Source: Verrucomicrobiota bacterium (lineage in GTDB: Bacteria; Verrucomicrobiota; Verrucomicrobiia; Verrucomicrobiales; Akkermansiaceae). From it: DNA of 64,000 nt. Position 1 is the first letter of the stretch. Each line of letters opens with the position of its first letter. Shown here one piece after another: positions 44,201 to 52,917 of this stretch. The stretch covers positions 1 to 64,000 of the forward strand of contig RDZR01000032.1 of the NCBI GenBank assembly GCA_004294095.1, in the 5' to 3' direction. The translations under genes and the position numbers were made by a program. The notes under the pieces were generated by a model that was not told the DNA's origin, ran no database searches, and saw only the letters and a list, made by a program, of their open reading frames with translations.

Positions 44201-45014
44201 GTTGCTTCATTCCCGGGGTATTCGCTAGGCTGGGGCGAGGTTGAGCCATCAATACATCGTTAGGATGTGTCAACTGATCGGGTCCACCAATATTGATTTT
44301 CGCCTTGGTATTTTCTTGAATCACGGCATAAGCAAGACGTCCTTGAATGACATTTGCTTTATCCGTAAGATGGATCGGTTCAGCATTGATTGCAAAATGA
44401 TTGGTCGGTTGGCCACTTGCCTGGCCATTCCGTTTGCTGGTAAATAGCTGTGGCCAGTTATCTTTAACTCCCGCTCCTGATTGAACGGCATTCGGCACGG
44501 GTGTGCGATACCAGTTCGAATTTTTCGCATCATTAGGATTTTTTGTAGAAACCAACCAGCGGCGGAATCTATTATTTTTTTCCGTCGCATAATCCTCGAC
44601 CGTTTTATTCATCGGACTCTTTCCCACTTCGGGCGACCAAGAATCCCAAACACCTGCCACGGCATACTGAGCATTGATTTCTTCGCCAATTGCCTTGGGG
44701 GCAGTATTGGAATCCAAGATGCCCGCATCCGCTGTAATCCGGCGATCATCGCCTGCTTCTGATTGAAGAGCAGAGAGTGCCAGCATCACGGCCAGCCTTG
44801 CATTCGCACGCGCCTCAGCCAAAGATTGGCTCTGAGAGGAGGTGCGCAAGGTGATGGATGAAAGTGAAAGGAGACCTACCGCGATCACCGTCAGCAAAAT
44901 CATCAATGTCAAGGTGACAATGAGCGCAAAGCCTTTAGGCTGCTTGCTGGCAGATTTTGTCCGAAAATGAGGCTTCTGCTGCAATGTGATACCTCTAGAG
45001 GGTTTCGTCTTCAT
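41271..45014 (-). CDS. Verru_Chthon cassette protein A-like giant exported protein, copy 1
   Basis: The ATG at 45014 gives 1247 residues; a TTG at 45032 is also in frame. After a basic stretch a prepilin-like segment appears: KGFALIVTLTLMILLTVIAVGLLSLSSITLRTS (about 28-60), with Gly before the hydrophobic helix and no Glu at position 5, as in PilX or GspK. Then comes ARANARLAVMLALSALQ. The long middle has Asn/Ser-rich beta-type sequence. The C-terminus has EIVKQVQKRGPFLSLGEFVNRQL and QADVLNSIGPRL.ARSDTFTIRGYGES, resembling GspK. The family is known from Verrucomicrobiota. The second copy lies at 59736. Confidence 0.8.
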   Translation of the reverse strand: MKTKPSRGITLQQKPHFRTKSASKQPKGFALIVTLTLMILLTVIAVGLLSLSSITLRTSSQSQSLAEARANARLAVMLALSALQSEAGDDRRITADAGILDSNTAPKAIGEEINAQYAVAGVWDSWSPEVGKSPMNKTVEDYATEKNNRFRRWLVSTKNPNDAKNSNWYRTPVPNAVQSGAGVKDNWPQLFTSKRNGQASGQPTNHFAINAEPIHLTDKANVIQGRLAYAVIQENTKAKINIGGPDQLTHPNDVLMAQPRPSLANTPGMKQPNAGFNLMASRVLSLSQLRIEDPVIEAFRGDQSFPQDPNIYRYDLTTDSRGLLTDVVNGGLKVDLSLAFEMPSSQFAQDVWNDFDNPFRSSDNPSYQGQVPLYTPMAEDGNTTVSVLYSRQPRDVNFPGSAAATFDTLRSHYRSAFHLYGGDGSPTAFTRLGVHPAVSEGYNDLKAGPGNANRPLQPVLDRLVMTMSVQINADGKFCLVINPVVVIWNPYNVAVESPGLVVYPLLDFPFGHEGWAIVRKGTGESGVAGRNKTFRPGGGTLTHFFNAKPGMIEGRSDWPYFYLYLSSNGNKSNPAPIRLAPGELKAFQLRSPGLQAFQRIPSILERTFDMIPIADSSDLRFNSGIAVKMHLADSITGVDGFDGTAAHQGGPYIFKELDTFSGAIRYSAGKFESFIVMEDGRNFSFSDPVNRNRNVISEMHFSSPRDKEWGQGRTQPSTKGGIDSSSAVRLSTTESIPLAKITYYRRTAKAGTSNLPAGTPIFQTGDLLFTTNPRSAFTNPILSNFDKATSGPQYDLVLEPYFSNIDAPLSLDRNGNAYSGVNHSAGQGKTSLPFFEVPQTPLLSLAGFQHLDISTSAFSTAFQIGNSWAMPYMSRSIAMKKIEAGHSIRLDSIRDVDKITLTTDFPVVDFSYLANEALWDKYFFSGVASDVSPSATGGKNSWNDENGRINKPYTNVLQDFMNDPSEFPLRNSSMVLHTGGKSNDALLNELSQPEGCLKIAGNLMLDGAFNVNSMSVGAWTALLSGLQDANFTVDNGGPPRKGLSYFSRMSRPRNEANDNWEGYRGLTSAEVNTLALEIVKQVQKRGPFLSLGEFVNRQLSGAEEGLAGAIQAAIGKARINSNVNYQEIDETIYSEEGRNNLVAPDKDTGVSIPGYLTQADVLNSIGPRLTARSDTFTIRGYGESFDAATNRIKAKVVIEAVVQRVPEFVDSLDPAYTPILGLKSTVNRIFGRRFEIVSYRELAPEEL

Positions 45015-45336
45015 AAATTTCTTGGGGTTCAAAGGGTTTTTAAAAGCTCCGATTGGGCGCGAATGCTTGTGATAAGGAAAACTTGGATTGCAAATGTAAA
45101 TACGTCAAGTGGTCTTTTGCAAACTTTCTCAAAAATGTGCGCTGTGCGAAAAGAATGCAAAATAAGTCATGCGCGAGTTCTCCGTGCGATGTAAATCGTT
45201 GAGAATGCTGATGAGGAACGACTTTATTGAATCTTAAATTTAGACAAAAATTCACCATCCACAGCAGAACTTCCTATTCCCACAAAATTTTTCGTCCTAG
45301 GGTTGCAGGATTCTTCTCCGGCGCGTAGTAAAAGGC
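45015..45336. other. Divergent spacer between the Verru_Chthon-A-like gene and sppA
   Basis: This 322-base spacer contains no credible gene. It must hold promoters for both sides, but I see no clear -35/-10 pair, palindrome or hairpin. It is A/T-rich and contains no TGTTAGA word. Confidence 0.4.
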
Positions 45337-47133
45337 ATGCAAAGTGCATTTTCTCGATTGAGTGCCGCCATTTTTTCAGTCATCATCGGGCTGGCCATTC
45401 CAGCATTGGCAGAAGATTCTCCAACAGTGGCGATTTACGACCTCGAAGGCATCCTTTCGGAAACTGGCATCGCTGAGGAATCATTCGCCGATCTGGGCAT
45501 GGCGGGATCGCGGCCGCTGACGATGACGGAACTGTCACTCAGCCTTCAAGCAGCGGCAAAAGATCCGAATCTCAAAGGCGTGGTGCTTGATTTGGGCGAT
45601 GCTTCCGTGGATTTTAGTCAAATCCAAGAAATACGGCGCTTGCTGATCGCTCTGCGCGAGAAAGAAAAGGACGTTTGGCTTTATTCAGAAACGCTCTCTA
45701 ATGGCATCGCTCTGCTGGGCAGCGCCGCCAATCATTTTGCCTTGATGCCAGAAGCGGATTCGGATTTCAACGGACTCCTCATCGAGTCTCTCTATTTCAA
45801 AGGCATGCTCGATCACCTCGGCATCCGCGCGGAAGTGATCCATATTGGAGATTACAAAAGCCTCGGAGAGCATTTTTATCAAAGTGGTCCCAGCGATTTT
45901 GCTCGCCAGCAAGAGGAATCCCTCGCCGATTCGTTCATCCAGCAATGGCTCAGTGACATCGCCACCGGTCGGAAAATCAGCATCGATGATTTAAAAAAAC
46001 TGATGGACCGCGGCTGGCTCTCGCCCAAGGACGCCGTCGATGCAAAACTGGCCGATAAGCTGCAATACCGCACCGATTTCGTTGCCGAACTTCACGAACA
46101 CTACGGCGACGAGACCCATTTTGATCACGAATATAAGCTCGCCTCGCTCGATGGCCCGGAAATCAATAGCCTGCTGGATTTGATGAAACTCGCTTTCTCC
46201 GATTCATCCAAATCCCGAGGCAAAGAAGACTTCATCGCCGTCGTCGCCATGGAAGGTGACATCAGCGACGAATCGATCGCCCCGGTGCGCACGGAAATTC
46301 TTGAGTTGGCCAAGGACCCACGCGCCAAAGGTCTCATCCTCCGAGTCAATTCTCCGGGCGGATCCGCCCTCGCCAGTGAAGTCTTGTGGGAAGCGACCGA
46401 TGAATGGAATGCCACGAAAAAACCATTCGTCGTCTCGATGGGTGGAGTCGCCGCCAGCGGTGGATACTATATTTCTAGTGCTGCCAACCGCATCTTCGCC
46501 GAGGCGAGCACCATCACTGGCTCGATTGGAGTGATCGGCATCAAATTTGTCATCAAAGACGCGATGGAAAAAATTGGCATCACCACCCACCGCACGCAAC
46601 GCGGAAAATTTGCAGCCATCATGAGCCCGTTTGAAAGTTTCTCCACCGAGGAAGCCGCCGCCGTCAGAGAATCGATGCAAGCAGTTTATCAAACATTCAA
46701 ACAACGCATCATCGACGGCCGCGGCAAGGCGCTCAAAAAGGAGTTGGAATCCATTGCTGGCGGGCGCGTTTTTACCGGTGAAGACGCACTCGAAGTGGGC
46801 CTCGTCGATGAAATTGGCGGGTTGGATACCGCCATCGCCTACCTTAAAAATAAAACAGGCATGAAAGAACCCATCGTGCGCCTCTGCCCGCCACCGATGA
46901 GCGGCCTTGAAGGATTATTTACCAAACCCGATGCAGATGATGATGATGAGTTGATCCGCGCAGGCACAGATCGCCCAGCACACTTGAAGCTTAAATCATG
47001 GCTTGGAGCACATCCAGCAAGCATGATTCTGCCTCAGGAAGTCATCGGGCAGATGCTTAAAATAGTCACCCGCATCGATCAATTTTCAAATGACCGCGTT
47101 CTTCTGTTAGGCCCGTCTTTTGATGTTCGTTAG
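45337..47133 (+). CDS. sppA: Signal peptide peptidase SppA, 67K type
   Basis: This 598-residue serine protease degrades cleaved signal peptides in the membrane. It is the double-length form with two ClpP-like halves. An N-terminal signal/anchor ends near ALA-ED. The general-base Lys174 is in GDYKSLGEHF and nucleophile Ser374 in GGVAASGGYY, with the usual RVNSPGGSALASE and TITGSIGVIG segments. The C-terminal 80 residues are an added tail (DADDDDELIRAG). Confidence 0.92.
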   Translation: MQSAFSRLSAAIFSVIIGLAIPALAEDSPTVAIYDLEGILSETGIAEESFADLGMAGSRPLTMTELSLSLQAAAKDPNLKGVVLDLGDASVDFSQIQEIRRLLIALREKEKDVWLYSETLSNGIALLGSAANHFALMPEADSDFNGLLIESLYFKGMLDHLGIRAEVIHIGDYKSLGEHFYQSGPSDFARQQEESLADSFIQQWLSDIATGRKISIDDLKKLMDRGWLSPKDAVDAKLADKLQYRTDFVAELHEHYGDETHFDHEYKLASLDGPEINSLLDLMKLAFSDSSKSRGKEDFIAVVAMEGDISDESIAPVRTEILELAKDPRAKGLILRVNSPGGSALASEVLWEATDEWNATKKPFVVSMGGVAASGGYYISSAANRIFAEASTITGSIGVIGIKFVIKDAMEKIGITTHRTQRGKFAAIMSPFESFSTEEAAAVRESMQAVYQTFKQRIIDGRGKALKKELESIAGGRVFTGEDALEVGLVDEIGGLDTAIAYLKNKTGMKEPIVRLCPPPMSGLEGLFTKPDADDDDELIRAGTDRPAHLKLKSWLGAHPASMILPQEVIGQMLKIVTRIDQFSNDRVLLLGPSFDVR

Positions 47134-47227
47134 CCCCTCGGTTGGATGGGAAAAACCGTCGATTCAGATTTGCACTTGAGCACGTTGTGGATGTGCCATA
47201 GTCAACGGCCAGCCAATTATCCGCATC

Positions 47228-50200
47228 ATGAGCCAAGTCACCACCCGCTGGGAAAATCAAATTTTCCCCACCTACCAGCCCGCCGCGCCAGATCCGAACC
47301 CGATGTTTTTGGAAAAACGCGTCTATCAAGGATCGAGCGGGAAAGTCTATCCGCTGCCATTTTATGATCGCATTGCTGAGCAACCAATCGATCAAGCGTG
47401 GGAAGTGCTGATCATTGAAAATGAGTTTCTCGAAGTCACCATCATCCCCGCACTTGGTGGGCGCATTCACCGCATGGTGGATAAAACAAATGGCTATGAT
47501 GTCATCTACTATCAGCCAGTAATTAAGCCTGCACTCGTGGGCCTCGCCGGGCCATGGATCAGTGGCGGCATCGAGTTCAACTGGCCTCAGCACCATCGCC
47601 CATCCACCTTCATGCCGGCCGATGTCTGGATACAAAACACAGAAGCTGGCTCGATCACCGTATGGCTCAGCGAGCACGATCCGATGGCTCGTATGAAAGG
47701 CATGCACGGAGTTTGTTTGCATCCTGGAAAGTCCTACTTAGAACTCAAAGGCCGCGTTTATAATCGCACCGAAGACGTGCAGACCTTTTTATGGTGGGCC
47801 AATGTGGCAACCCGCGTGCATGACCAATATCAATCATTTTTCCCGGAAGATGCCAGCCATGTGGCGGATCATGCCAAGCGTGCAACCAGCACTTTCCCAC
47901 TCTGCTCGGGGAGCTACTACGGCGTGGATTATGCAAAACGCGCGAATCTAACAGAAAAATTCCCTGCCGCGAATGATCTCTCATGGTATGCGAATATCCC
48001 CGTGCCCACCTCCTACATGTGCATGGGCTCGCAACAAAATTTTTTCGGCGGTTATGATTTTCGCGAACAGGCTGGCATCGTTCACGTCGCCAATCACCAC
48101 ATCGCCCCTGGGAAAAAACAATGGACGTGGGGTAATGACGCTTTTGGTTATGCGTGGGATCGCAATCTAACAGATGCGGATGAGCTTGGAGAATTCCGTC
48201 CTTACATCGAGTTGATGGCGGGTGTTTATACGGACAATCAACCGGATTTTTCTTACCTACAACCCGGCGAAACCAAATCGTGGCGGCAATATTGGTATCC
48301 GATTCGCGCCATCGGTCCAGCACACCATGCAGATCGCGAAGTGGCGATTTCGCTCATGCTCGATGATGGTCTTGCGAAAGTGGGTGTGGCCAGCACGGCG
48401 GCACATTCAGCAGTGCGCATCGAGCTTTCTAACGGTAGCGATCTGATAGAAGCCACCCATCATGACCTATCCCCTGCTCACCCGTTAACTTGGAATGTCC
48501 GTGCCGGAAATGCTTGCCATCGAAATGAACTCCGAGTCCGCGTGATTCTAGCCAATGGCAGCACTCTAGCAGATTACCAACCAGCCGTTGGCAACGCAAT
48601 GAGCGATGAAGAAATTGCAAAACTCACTGCAAGCGAACCGCCTACTCCACAAAAAATTCGGAGCCTTGACGAGCTTTACATCACCGGCTTGCACTTGGAA
48701 CAATATCGCCACGCCACCCGTTGCCCTGCGAAGTATTGGCAAGAAGCACTGCGCCGTGATCCGCTCGATTCTCGCTGCAATATGGCACTCGGGCGTTGGC
48801 ACCTGCGGCGCGGAGAACTTGATCTAGCAGAAAATTATCTGCGCCGTTCGATTCAACGCCTCACGCTGCGCAATCCGAATCCGGCAGATGGACAAGCATT
48901 CTATCAGTTAGGAAGATGCTTGCGTCTGCGCGATGATAACAAGCAGGCCTACGCCGCATTTTATAAGGCGACATGGGATCAAGCATGGTCTGCCGCTAGC
49001 CATCACGCACTTGCAGAAATGGATTGTCTCATGGGGGATTTTTCCCAAGCACTCGAACACATCGATGCATCTCTGCGCCTTGGAACGGATAACCTACGCG
49101 CACGCAACCTCAAGGCGATGATCCTGCAGAAGCTTAGGCAAAATTCTAGCATGCTCGTGCGCGAAACACTGGAACTCGATCCGTTAGATCACTGGGCGCG
49201 CCATCTAGCAGGTGAGCCATTCATCGCGGATGCTGAAGTGTGCATCGATCTTGCTCTGGATTTTTCGCGTAGCGGATTCTATCAGGAAGCGCTCTATCTG
49301 ATTTCTCTTTCACCGCTTCATCCGCAGCGCGGCATGCAGCCGTCTCTCCTTTATTTGCAAGGATGGATCCAGCATCAGTTAGAAAATCACGAAGCTGCTG
49401 CCAGCGCATTCTCTCTTGCGAGTGTGGCGGATGGTAGCCTTTATTTTCCATCGCGCTTGGAGGAGCAATGCATTTTAGAATGTGCACTGAGCTATCATCC
49501 CGATGACGTCAATGCACACACCGCGCTGGGTCATTGGCTCTACGATCGCCGTCGCCATCGCGAGGCGATTTACCACTGGGAGAACGCGGTGAATTTGCGA
49601 CCAGGGCATGCTGTAGTTTGGAGATGCCTCGGCATCGCTTATTTCAATATTTCTCAGAAACCAAGGAAAGCTCTCGCTGCCTATCAGAACGCGAGGCTCG
49701 CATCGCCAGAAGATGCGCGCTTGCTTTACGAAGCAGACCAGCTTGCGAAACGACTCGGCATTACTCCATCAGAACGCCTCGAAACCCTCCAATCTCACCC
49801 AGAACTGATCCATCTACGAGACGATCTCTGCATCGAACTTTGCTGCCTCTACAATCAATCTCAAATGCCAGATAAGGCGCTTGATTTGATTCAAAATCGC
49901 AACTTCCAACCATGGGAAGGTGGCGAAGGCGGACCACTCGGGCAATTTGTGAGAGCACACTTGTTGTTAGGTTCACAAAAAATGTTTGAGGCTGATTTTG
50001 TTGCGGCTGAAAATCATTTTCGCGCCGCGCTCCAACCACCGCTCAACTTAGGCGAAGCGAAGCATCTGCTTGCCAATCAAAGCGACATCCACCTCGCACT
50101 CGGCGATGCTCTTCACGCTGCTGGCCGCACAGATGAGGCTCGTGATTTTTGGCATTATGCAGCATCGACTCGTGGTGACTTCCAACTCATGAGCGTGCGC

Positions 50201-50533
50201 GAGCATTCTGAAATGTCGTATTTTTCTGCGCTGGCATTGCAACGGCTCGGGCATTCCGATGATGCAAAATCTTTACTGAAATCACTTCTTCGCTTCGCTA
50301 AACAATTGGCAAAAACTGAGGCGAAAATCGACTACTTTGCCACCTCACTTCCCACCATGTTGTTGTTTGATGAAGATCTTCAACATCGCCAGAATCTAAC
50401 AGCGATGTTTCTTGAAGCACAAGCAAGGCGCGGATTAGGCCAATACAAAAAAGCCCGAGCTTTGCTGCTCAAAGTGCTCAAACATGATCCAAACCACGCG
50501 ATGGCGGCAGACCTTCTATCAGCTCAAATCTAA
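47228..50533 (+). CDS. DUF5107 protein with C-terminal TPR region
   Basis: The 1101-residue protein has no signal peptide. Residues about 1-390 form a beta-rich mutarotase-like domain of the DUF5107 type (LEVTIIPALGGRIHRMVDKTNGYDVIYYQP, GGIEFNWPQHHRP, WWAN). From about 500 to the end it has tetratricopeptide repeats, e.g. LGRWHLRRGELDLAENYLRRS, LGHWLYDRRRHREAIYHWENAV and ALGDALHAAGRTDEARDFW. The N-terminal fold suggests binding or cutting of a sugar, but no reaction can be stated. The gene stands as a single unit. Confidence 0.75.
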   Translation: MSQVTTRWENQIFPTYQPAAPDPNPMFLEKRVYQGSSGKVYPLPFYDRIAEQPIDQAWEVLIIENEFLEVTIIPALGGRIHRMVDKTNGYDVIYYQPVIKPALVGLAGPWISGGIEFNWPQHHRPSTFMPADVWIQNTEAGSITVWLSEHDPMARMKGMHGVCLHPGKSYLELKGRVYNRTEDVQTFLWWANVATRVHDQYQSFFPEDASHVADHAKRATSTFPLCSGSYYGVDYAKRANLTEKFPAANDLSWYANIPVPTSYMCMGSQQNFFGGYDFREQAGIVHVANHHIAPGKKQWTWGNDAFGYAWDRNLTDADELGEFRPYIELMAGVYTDNQPDFSYLQPGETKSWRQYWYPIRAIGPAHHADREVAISLMLDDGLAKVGVASTAAHSAVRIELSNGSDLIEATHHDLSPAHPLTWNVRAGNACHRNELRVRVILANGSTLADYQPAVGNAMSDEEIAKLTASEPPTPQKIRSLDELYITGLHLEQYRHATRCPAKYWQEALRRDPLDSRCNMALGRWHLRRGELDLAENYLRRSIQRLTLRNPNPADGQAFYQLGRCLRLRDDNKQAYAAFYKATWDQAWSAASHHALAEMDCLMGDFSQALEHIDASLRLGTDNLRARNLKAMILQKLRQNSSMLVRETLELDPLDHWARHLAGEPFIADAEVCIDLALDFSRSGFYQEALYLISLSPLHPQRGMQPSLLYLQGWIQHQLENHEAAASAFSLASVADGSLYFPSRLEEQCILECALSYHPDDVNAHTALGHWLYDRRRHREAIYHWENAVNLRPGHAVVWRCLGIAYFNISQKPRKALAAYQNARLASPEDARLLYEADQLAKRLGITPSERLETLQSHPELIHLRDDLCIELCCLYNQSQMPDKALDLIQNRNFQPWEGGEGGPLGQFVRAHLLLGSQKMFEADFVAAENHFRAALQPPLNLGEAKHLLANQSDIHLALGDALHAAGRTDEARDFWHYAASTRGDFQLMSVREHSEMSYFSALALQRLGHSDDAKSLLKSLLRFAKQLAKTEAKIDYFATSLPTMLLFDEDLQHRQNLTAMFLEAQARRGLGQYKKARALLLKVLKHDPNHAMAADLLSAQI

Positions 50534-50586
50534 CTATTTTCCGATCTAACTTGCTATTCAATTCATTCGATGATGGGGTTCCATTT

Positions 50587-51195
50587 ATGGAAGATAAACG
50601 GCTGCTGCTTACTCAAAGTGACATCGGCCGATTACCCGCATTTGAGGGATTACCCCCCAACAAAATCATCCAACCGAAAAATCACATCGAAGCTAAGCAA
50701 GCGCTGCTTGATCTCACCGAAGCAAAATGGATTGGCTTTGACACCGAGTCCCGCCCCATATTCACCAAAGGACAAACGTCCGATGGACCTCATGTTTTGC
50801 AGTTCTCCACTTTGCAACGCGCCTACATTTTTCAAACGCACGACGAAGCATGCATCGAGGTGATTCGTTCATTGCTCGGCAATGCGGAGATCCATAAAAT
50901 CGGCTTTGATCTGAAGAGCGATATGGCTCACATCAGGCGAAAATTCAAAGTCGAGCCACTTGGCATGATCGATATCAGCAGGAGCTTCAAATCACTTGGT
51001 TATCCACACTGCATTGGTGTGAAATCGGCGATTGCCATTTTGTTGAAAAAGCAATTTCAAAAATCAAAAAGCACGAGCACCTCGAATTGGTCTGTTAGAG
51101 ATTTATCCGAAAGACAACTCACCTACGCGGCCAATGATGCATATGCGGCGATCCAAGTTTTTCATAAACTGAGAGAAGCAGGCCAACTCCGTTGA
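50587..51195 (+). CDS. DEDD-family 3'-5' exonuclease (RNase D-like)
   Basis: I start at the ATG at 50587 (202 residues); a TTG at 50551 is possible. The three exonuclease motifs are present: GFDTESRP (Asp, Glu), KIGFDLKSDM (Asp) and LTYAANDAYAA (Tyr, Asp), which fits the DEDDy group. There is no HRDC domain, so it is only the catalytic core, like many 'ribonuclease D' relatives that act on RNA ends or DNA. Confidence 0.85.
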   Translation: MEDKRLLLTQSDIGRLPAFEGLPPNKIIQPKNHIEAKQALLDLTEAKWIGFDTESRPIFTKGQTSDGPHVLQFSTLQRAYIFQTHDEACIEVIRSLLGNAEIHKIGFDLKSDMAHIRRKFKVEPLGMIDISRSFKSLGYPHCIGVKSAIAILLKKQFQKSKSTSTSNWSVRDLSERQLTYAANDAYAAIQVFHKLREAGQLR

Positions 51196-51208
51196 GATTC
51201 GCCGAATA

Positions 51209-52429
51209 TTATTTTGTGATAGATTTCAGATAAGCGATGATCTGCTGCAATTGCTCGTCAGAAAGTCGGCCTTCGTAACTAGGCATCGCCGCCGCGTAGC
51301 CATGCACAATCTGTGAATGCGGCTTGAGAATGGAATCGATCACATACGCTTCATCGACGACGACGGAAGAACCATCGATTAACTTTTGTGTCGATCCCCA
51401 AATTCCATCCAACTCAGGAGCAATTTGCGCCGAGCCTTGCATATGGCAAGCCGCGCAACCCTGCGCAAGAAACACTTGTTTCCCCGCAGCGATTTGAGGG
51501 TCCACTTGGGCACTCGCTTCCGCCTGCATCGAGCGTGGCGGATTGAGAAAAAATGCAATCAATCCAGAACCTAACAGAAAAACACCCACGCAACTCACCA
51601 ACCAAAAACGAAAATAATAGCGCGTATTCATCAAGTGCTTAATCGCCATCAATGCGATGATCAAAACCATCAATATCGGCACTTTATTTTCCGCAGCATG
51701 CAGTGCAGGAAAATGCGCACTCAACATCAGAAAAATCACGGGAAACGTCATGTAGTGGTTATGCAAAGAACGCGACTTTGCATTTTTTGCTAATTGCAAA
51801 TCATGATTTCCACCCTCTTTCAGCGTGCGCATGAATCGATGCTGATTTTTGATAATGTGAAAAAAAACGTTGGCCGACATGAACGTCCCCATCATCGCTC
51901 CAATTTGTAAAAACAAGGCACGGCCATTAAAAATCATGCCGAAGGCAATCGCCGCCGCGATCAAAAATGCGAACGAAGCGATGATCCCTAACAGCATATT
52001 TTTTCCCAAAGGCGATCGCCAGATAAGATCATAAATCACCCATCCGCCGACGATGCCCGCCACACTCAAAACGACGGCCCATCTTGCTGTTAGATCAGTC
52101 CGCGTGCTATCGAGCAGGCTCGATCCATTCACATAAAACAACGCTGCTAACAGAAGCGCGCCGGTAATCCACGTGGTGTAAGATTGCCATTTGAACCAGT
52201 GAAGCCTCTCAGGAATCGCATCGGCATGCATCACACGTTTTTCCAAATGAAAGACCCCTCCGCCGTGCAGCATGTCCAGCTCTCCCAGCAAGTCTTTATC
52301 CTGATCTTTCTTGATCATATTGAGCTCCATCCATGTGAAAAGCAGCGAATTCCCAATCCACATGATCCCGGCAATGACGTGCACAAATCGGAAAATCACT
52401 TGGAACCATTCAATCAATTGGGAATGCAT
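51209..52429 (-). CDS. PuuD-type membrane urate hydroxylase with cytochrome c domain
   Basis: The 406-residue protein has eight or so membrane segments of the Urate_ox_N family (FVHVIAGIMWIGNSLLFTWMELNM at the start; HWFKWQSYTTWITG; HNHYMTFPVIFLMLS) and a C-terminal cytochrome c domain. The latter has haem motif CAACH near residue 327 and a Met ligand probably in AAMPSYEG. PuuD oxidises urate and passes electrons to the respiratory chain. No other purine-catabolic gene is near. A different substrate in this phylum cannot be ruled out. Confidence 0.82.
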   Translation of the reverse strand: MHSQLIEWFQVIFRFVHVIAGIMWIGNSLLFTWMELNMIKKDQDKDLLGELDMLHGGGVFHLEKRVMHADAIPERLHWFKWQSYTTWITGALLLAALFYVNGSSLLDSTRTDLTARWAVVLSVAGIVGGWVIYDLIWRSPLGKNMLLGIIASFAFLIAAAIAFGMIFNGRALFLQIGAMMGTFMSANVFFHIIKNQHRFMRTLKEGGNHDLQLAKNAKSRSLHNHYMTFPVIFLMLSAHFPALHAAENKVPILMVLIIALMAIKHLMNTRYYFRFWLVSCVGVFLLGSGLIAFFLNPPRSMQAEASAQVDPQIAAGKQVFLAQGCAACHMQGSAQIAPELDGIWGSTQKLIDGSSVVVDEAYVIDSILKPHSQIVHGYAAAMPSYEGRLSDEQLQQIIAYLKSITK

Positions 52430-52917
52430 AAGAAAAAATGAGCAGAAGCCATGCTAAATTCCCTGATATCATGCAAAGCGATTCTCCACTAGCAATCTTG
52501 CATTGCGATAATTTCTCTCATGGGTCTTTACACTCAGTCACCTGATTTCTCACTCACTGATTCCGAAACAGCATCGTGCTCGTGCGGCACAAATGATGAG
52601 CGCCTACTGAATGAGCATGTGCAAAAAATGAATTCTCGCGTTCAGCAAGGCTGGCGCCCTGGGCCATTTCGCTGCGAGCGATCGCGGTTCCGTTTTTTAT
52701 TTTATTTAAGTCCACAGTCCCACCCGCAGCCGCCCCCAAAATTGCTGAGCAGCAATTCGGGGATGAACAAAATTCCATCGTCAAGCGGGCCGAGGTGGCG
52801 GGATTTCACCTGCTGAGTTCTAGCTGGCATCTGAAACCCAAGGCTTGAGTTCATTTCGTCGGTTTAGCGAACTGCGATTTATTTGACTACTGAGAAGCAA
52901 TGATCTAGAAAATTTTC
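52430..52917. other. 488-base divergent spacer; possible decayed small gene
   Basis: No supported gene lies here. A plus-strand frame from ATG 52520 begins MGLYTQSPDFSLTDSETASCSCG. After a six-A tract (52623-52628) the -1 frame continues with one hydrophobic segment and an Ala/Pro-rich tail, stopping after KPKA near 52848. This could be a frameshifted small membrane protein or chance. Promoters for the puuD-like and VOC genes must also lie here but are not clear. Confidence 0.3.

Noticed and set aside
41271-45014. First Verru_Chthon-A-like protein taken as an adhesin or autotransporter
   Set aside because: The N-terminal prepilin-like helix and the conserved GspK-like C-terminus fit better; no autotransporter barrel or repeats are seen.
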